From positions 1,116,001 to 1,180,000 of the forward strand of contig NZ_JANHAX010000001.1 of assembly GCF_030848945.1 (NCBI RefSeq): a stretch of 64,000 bases of DNA, written 5' to 3'. Position 1 is the first letter of the stretch, and every line of letters begins with the position of its first letter. The position numbers were made by a program, and so were the translations under genes. The notes below the pieces were generated by a model. It ran no database searches. It was given only the letters and a program-made list of their open reading frames with translations, and was not told the DNA's origin. Shown here piece by piece: positions 63,692 to 64,000 of this stretch. Source of the stretch: Marimonas arenosa (lineage in GTDB: Bacteria; Pseudomonadota; Alphaproteobacteria; Rhodobacterales; Rhodobacteraceae).

Positions 63692-64000
63692 GGCGACAGC
63701 CACTGAACCCGCCCGAGACAGGCCAGGTTATACCCGCCCAACAATTCGGCCTTGGCGTGCAGGGCCTCACTCCTTGAAAAACCCATAAGCTTTTGTACCG
63801 CTTCGGTGAAATAGGCCCGCCTGTCGATCAAAAGGTCAAAACGCTCCTCCAACAGAGGCAAGAACCCGAGGTGGAACTGACGCGCCATCGCTTCAAGCCC
63901 TAGCGCCGCGTCAGCCTCGCCCGCAGCGATTGCAGCCGCGGCATCGGTTTCCGTCCGGGCAATGCTGTCGACGGCATGGATATGGTCGCGCTTGAGGTCT
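63688..64000 (-). CDS. Regulator with PBP-like ligand domain, C-terminal part
   Basis: The gene runs off the right edge; about 103 codons are seen in frame without a break to base 63999. The visible part (AVDSIARTETDAAAAIAAGEA, GLEAMARQF, FLPLLEERFDLLIDRRAYF) is the end of a periplasmic-binding-protein-like domain, as fused to ModE-type helix-turn-helix in molybdate/tungstate-responsive regulators. The HTH part is outside the window. Convergent to tupBCA, so a tungstate-responsive regulator (TunR-like) is a good guess. A solute-binding protein without HTH is possible. Confidence 0.65.
   Translation of the reverse strand, partial: DLKRDHIHAVDSIARTETDAAAAIAAGEADAALGLEAMARQFHLGFLPLLEERFDLLIDRRAYFTEAVQKLMGFSRSEALHAKAELLGGYNLACLGRVQWLSP

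Overview
The window reads as a chromosomal segment of a high-GC alphaproteobacterium, most likely Rhodobacterales (Roseobacter-like). The basis is the high-GC codon use, the style of the exopolysaccharide genes, short ATGA-type gene overlaps and the absence of photosynthesis genes; no rRNA, tRNA or marker gene was seen, so the placement is inferred.

Region 1 (1-26.5 kb) is a Wzx/Wzy-type exopolysaccharide locus: the end of a BY-kinase, a Wzz-like chain-length protein, flippase, polymerase, ExoY-like initiating sugar transferase, five glycosyltransferases, and a large secreted SGNH/glycosidase-like protein with calcium-binding repeats. A tightly packed minus-strand operon lies inside it (1827-14508): type I PKS, GT2 glycosyltransferase, an unusual NRPS (formyltransferase, condensation remnant, adenylation domain split by an FMN luciferase-like monooxygenase, carrier), and a phosphopantetheinyl transferase. 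About 1 kb without a gene (26236-27273) separates this from region 2.

Region 2 (27.3-56.2 kb) is a sulfur-oxidation island. The plus-strand soeABC genes encode cytoplasmic sulfite oxidation and are followed by an Mrp-type Fe-S ATPase. Next come a persulfide-sensor-like ArsR regulator with a YeeE/YedE permease (minus), divergent dsrE2-tusA (plus), and a long minus-strand dsr operon read dsrA-B-E-F-H-C-M-K-L-L-J-O-P-(TrpD2-like)-N, followed by an Lnt/nitrilase-like gene. DsrEFH and DsrL indicate the oxidative (reverse) Dsr pathway. There are two adjacent dsrL genes with different pyridine-nucleotide pockets. Divergent from dsrA are a TauD-like dioxygenase, two tiny unknown genes and cysG (siroheme for DsrAB). 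ATTC-N8-GAAT-like sites lie in the dsr, dsrE2 and (weaker) arsR and soeA promoters, suggesting one regulon. A 93-bp repeat in direct orientation occurs at both ends of the yeeE-to-cysG segment.

Region 3 (56.6-64 kb) is metabolic: an iron alcohol dehydrogenase, a glutamine-synthetase-like ligase, an acetolactate-synthase-like TPP enzyme, the tungstate transporter tupBCA, and the end of a regulator with a periplasmic-binding-protein-like domain. Tungstate/molybdate uptake could support the pterin enzyme SoeA.

Proposed flow: YeeE imports reduced sulfur; DsrE2/TusA and DsrEFH pass persulfide to DsrC; DsrAB with DsrL and the DsrMKJOP membrane complex produce sulfite; SoeABC oxidises it to sulfate.
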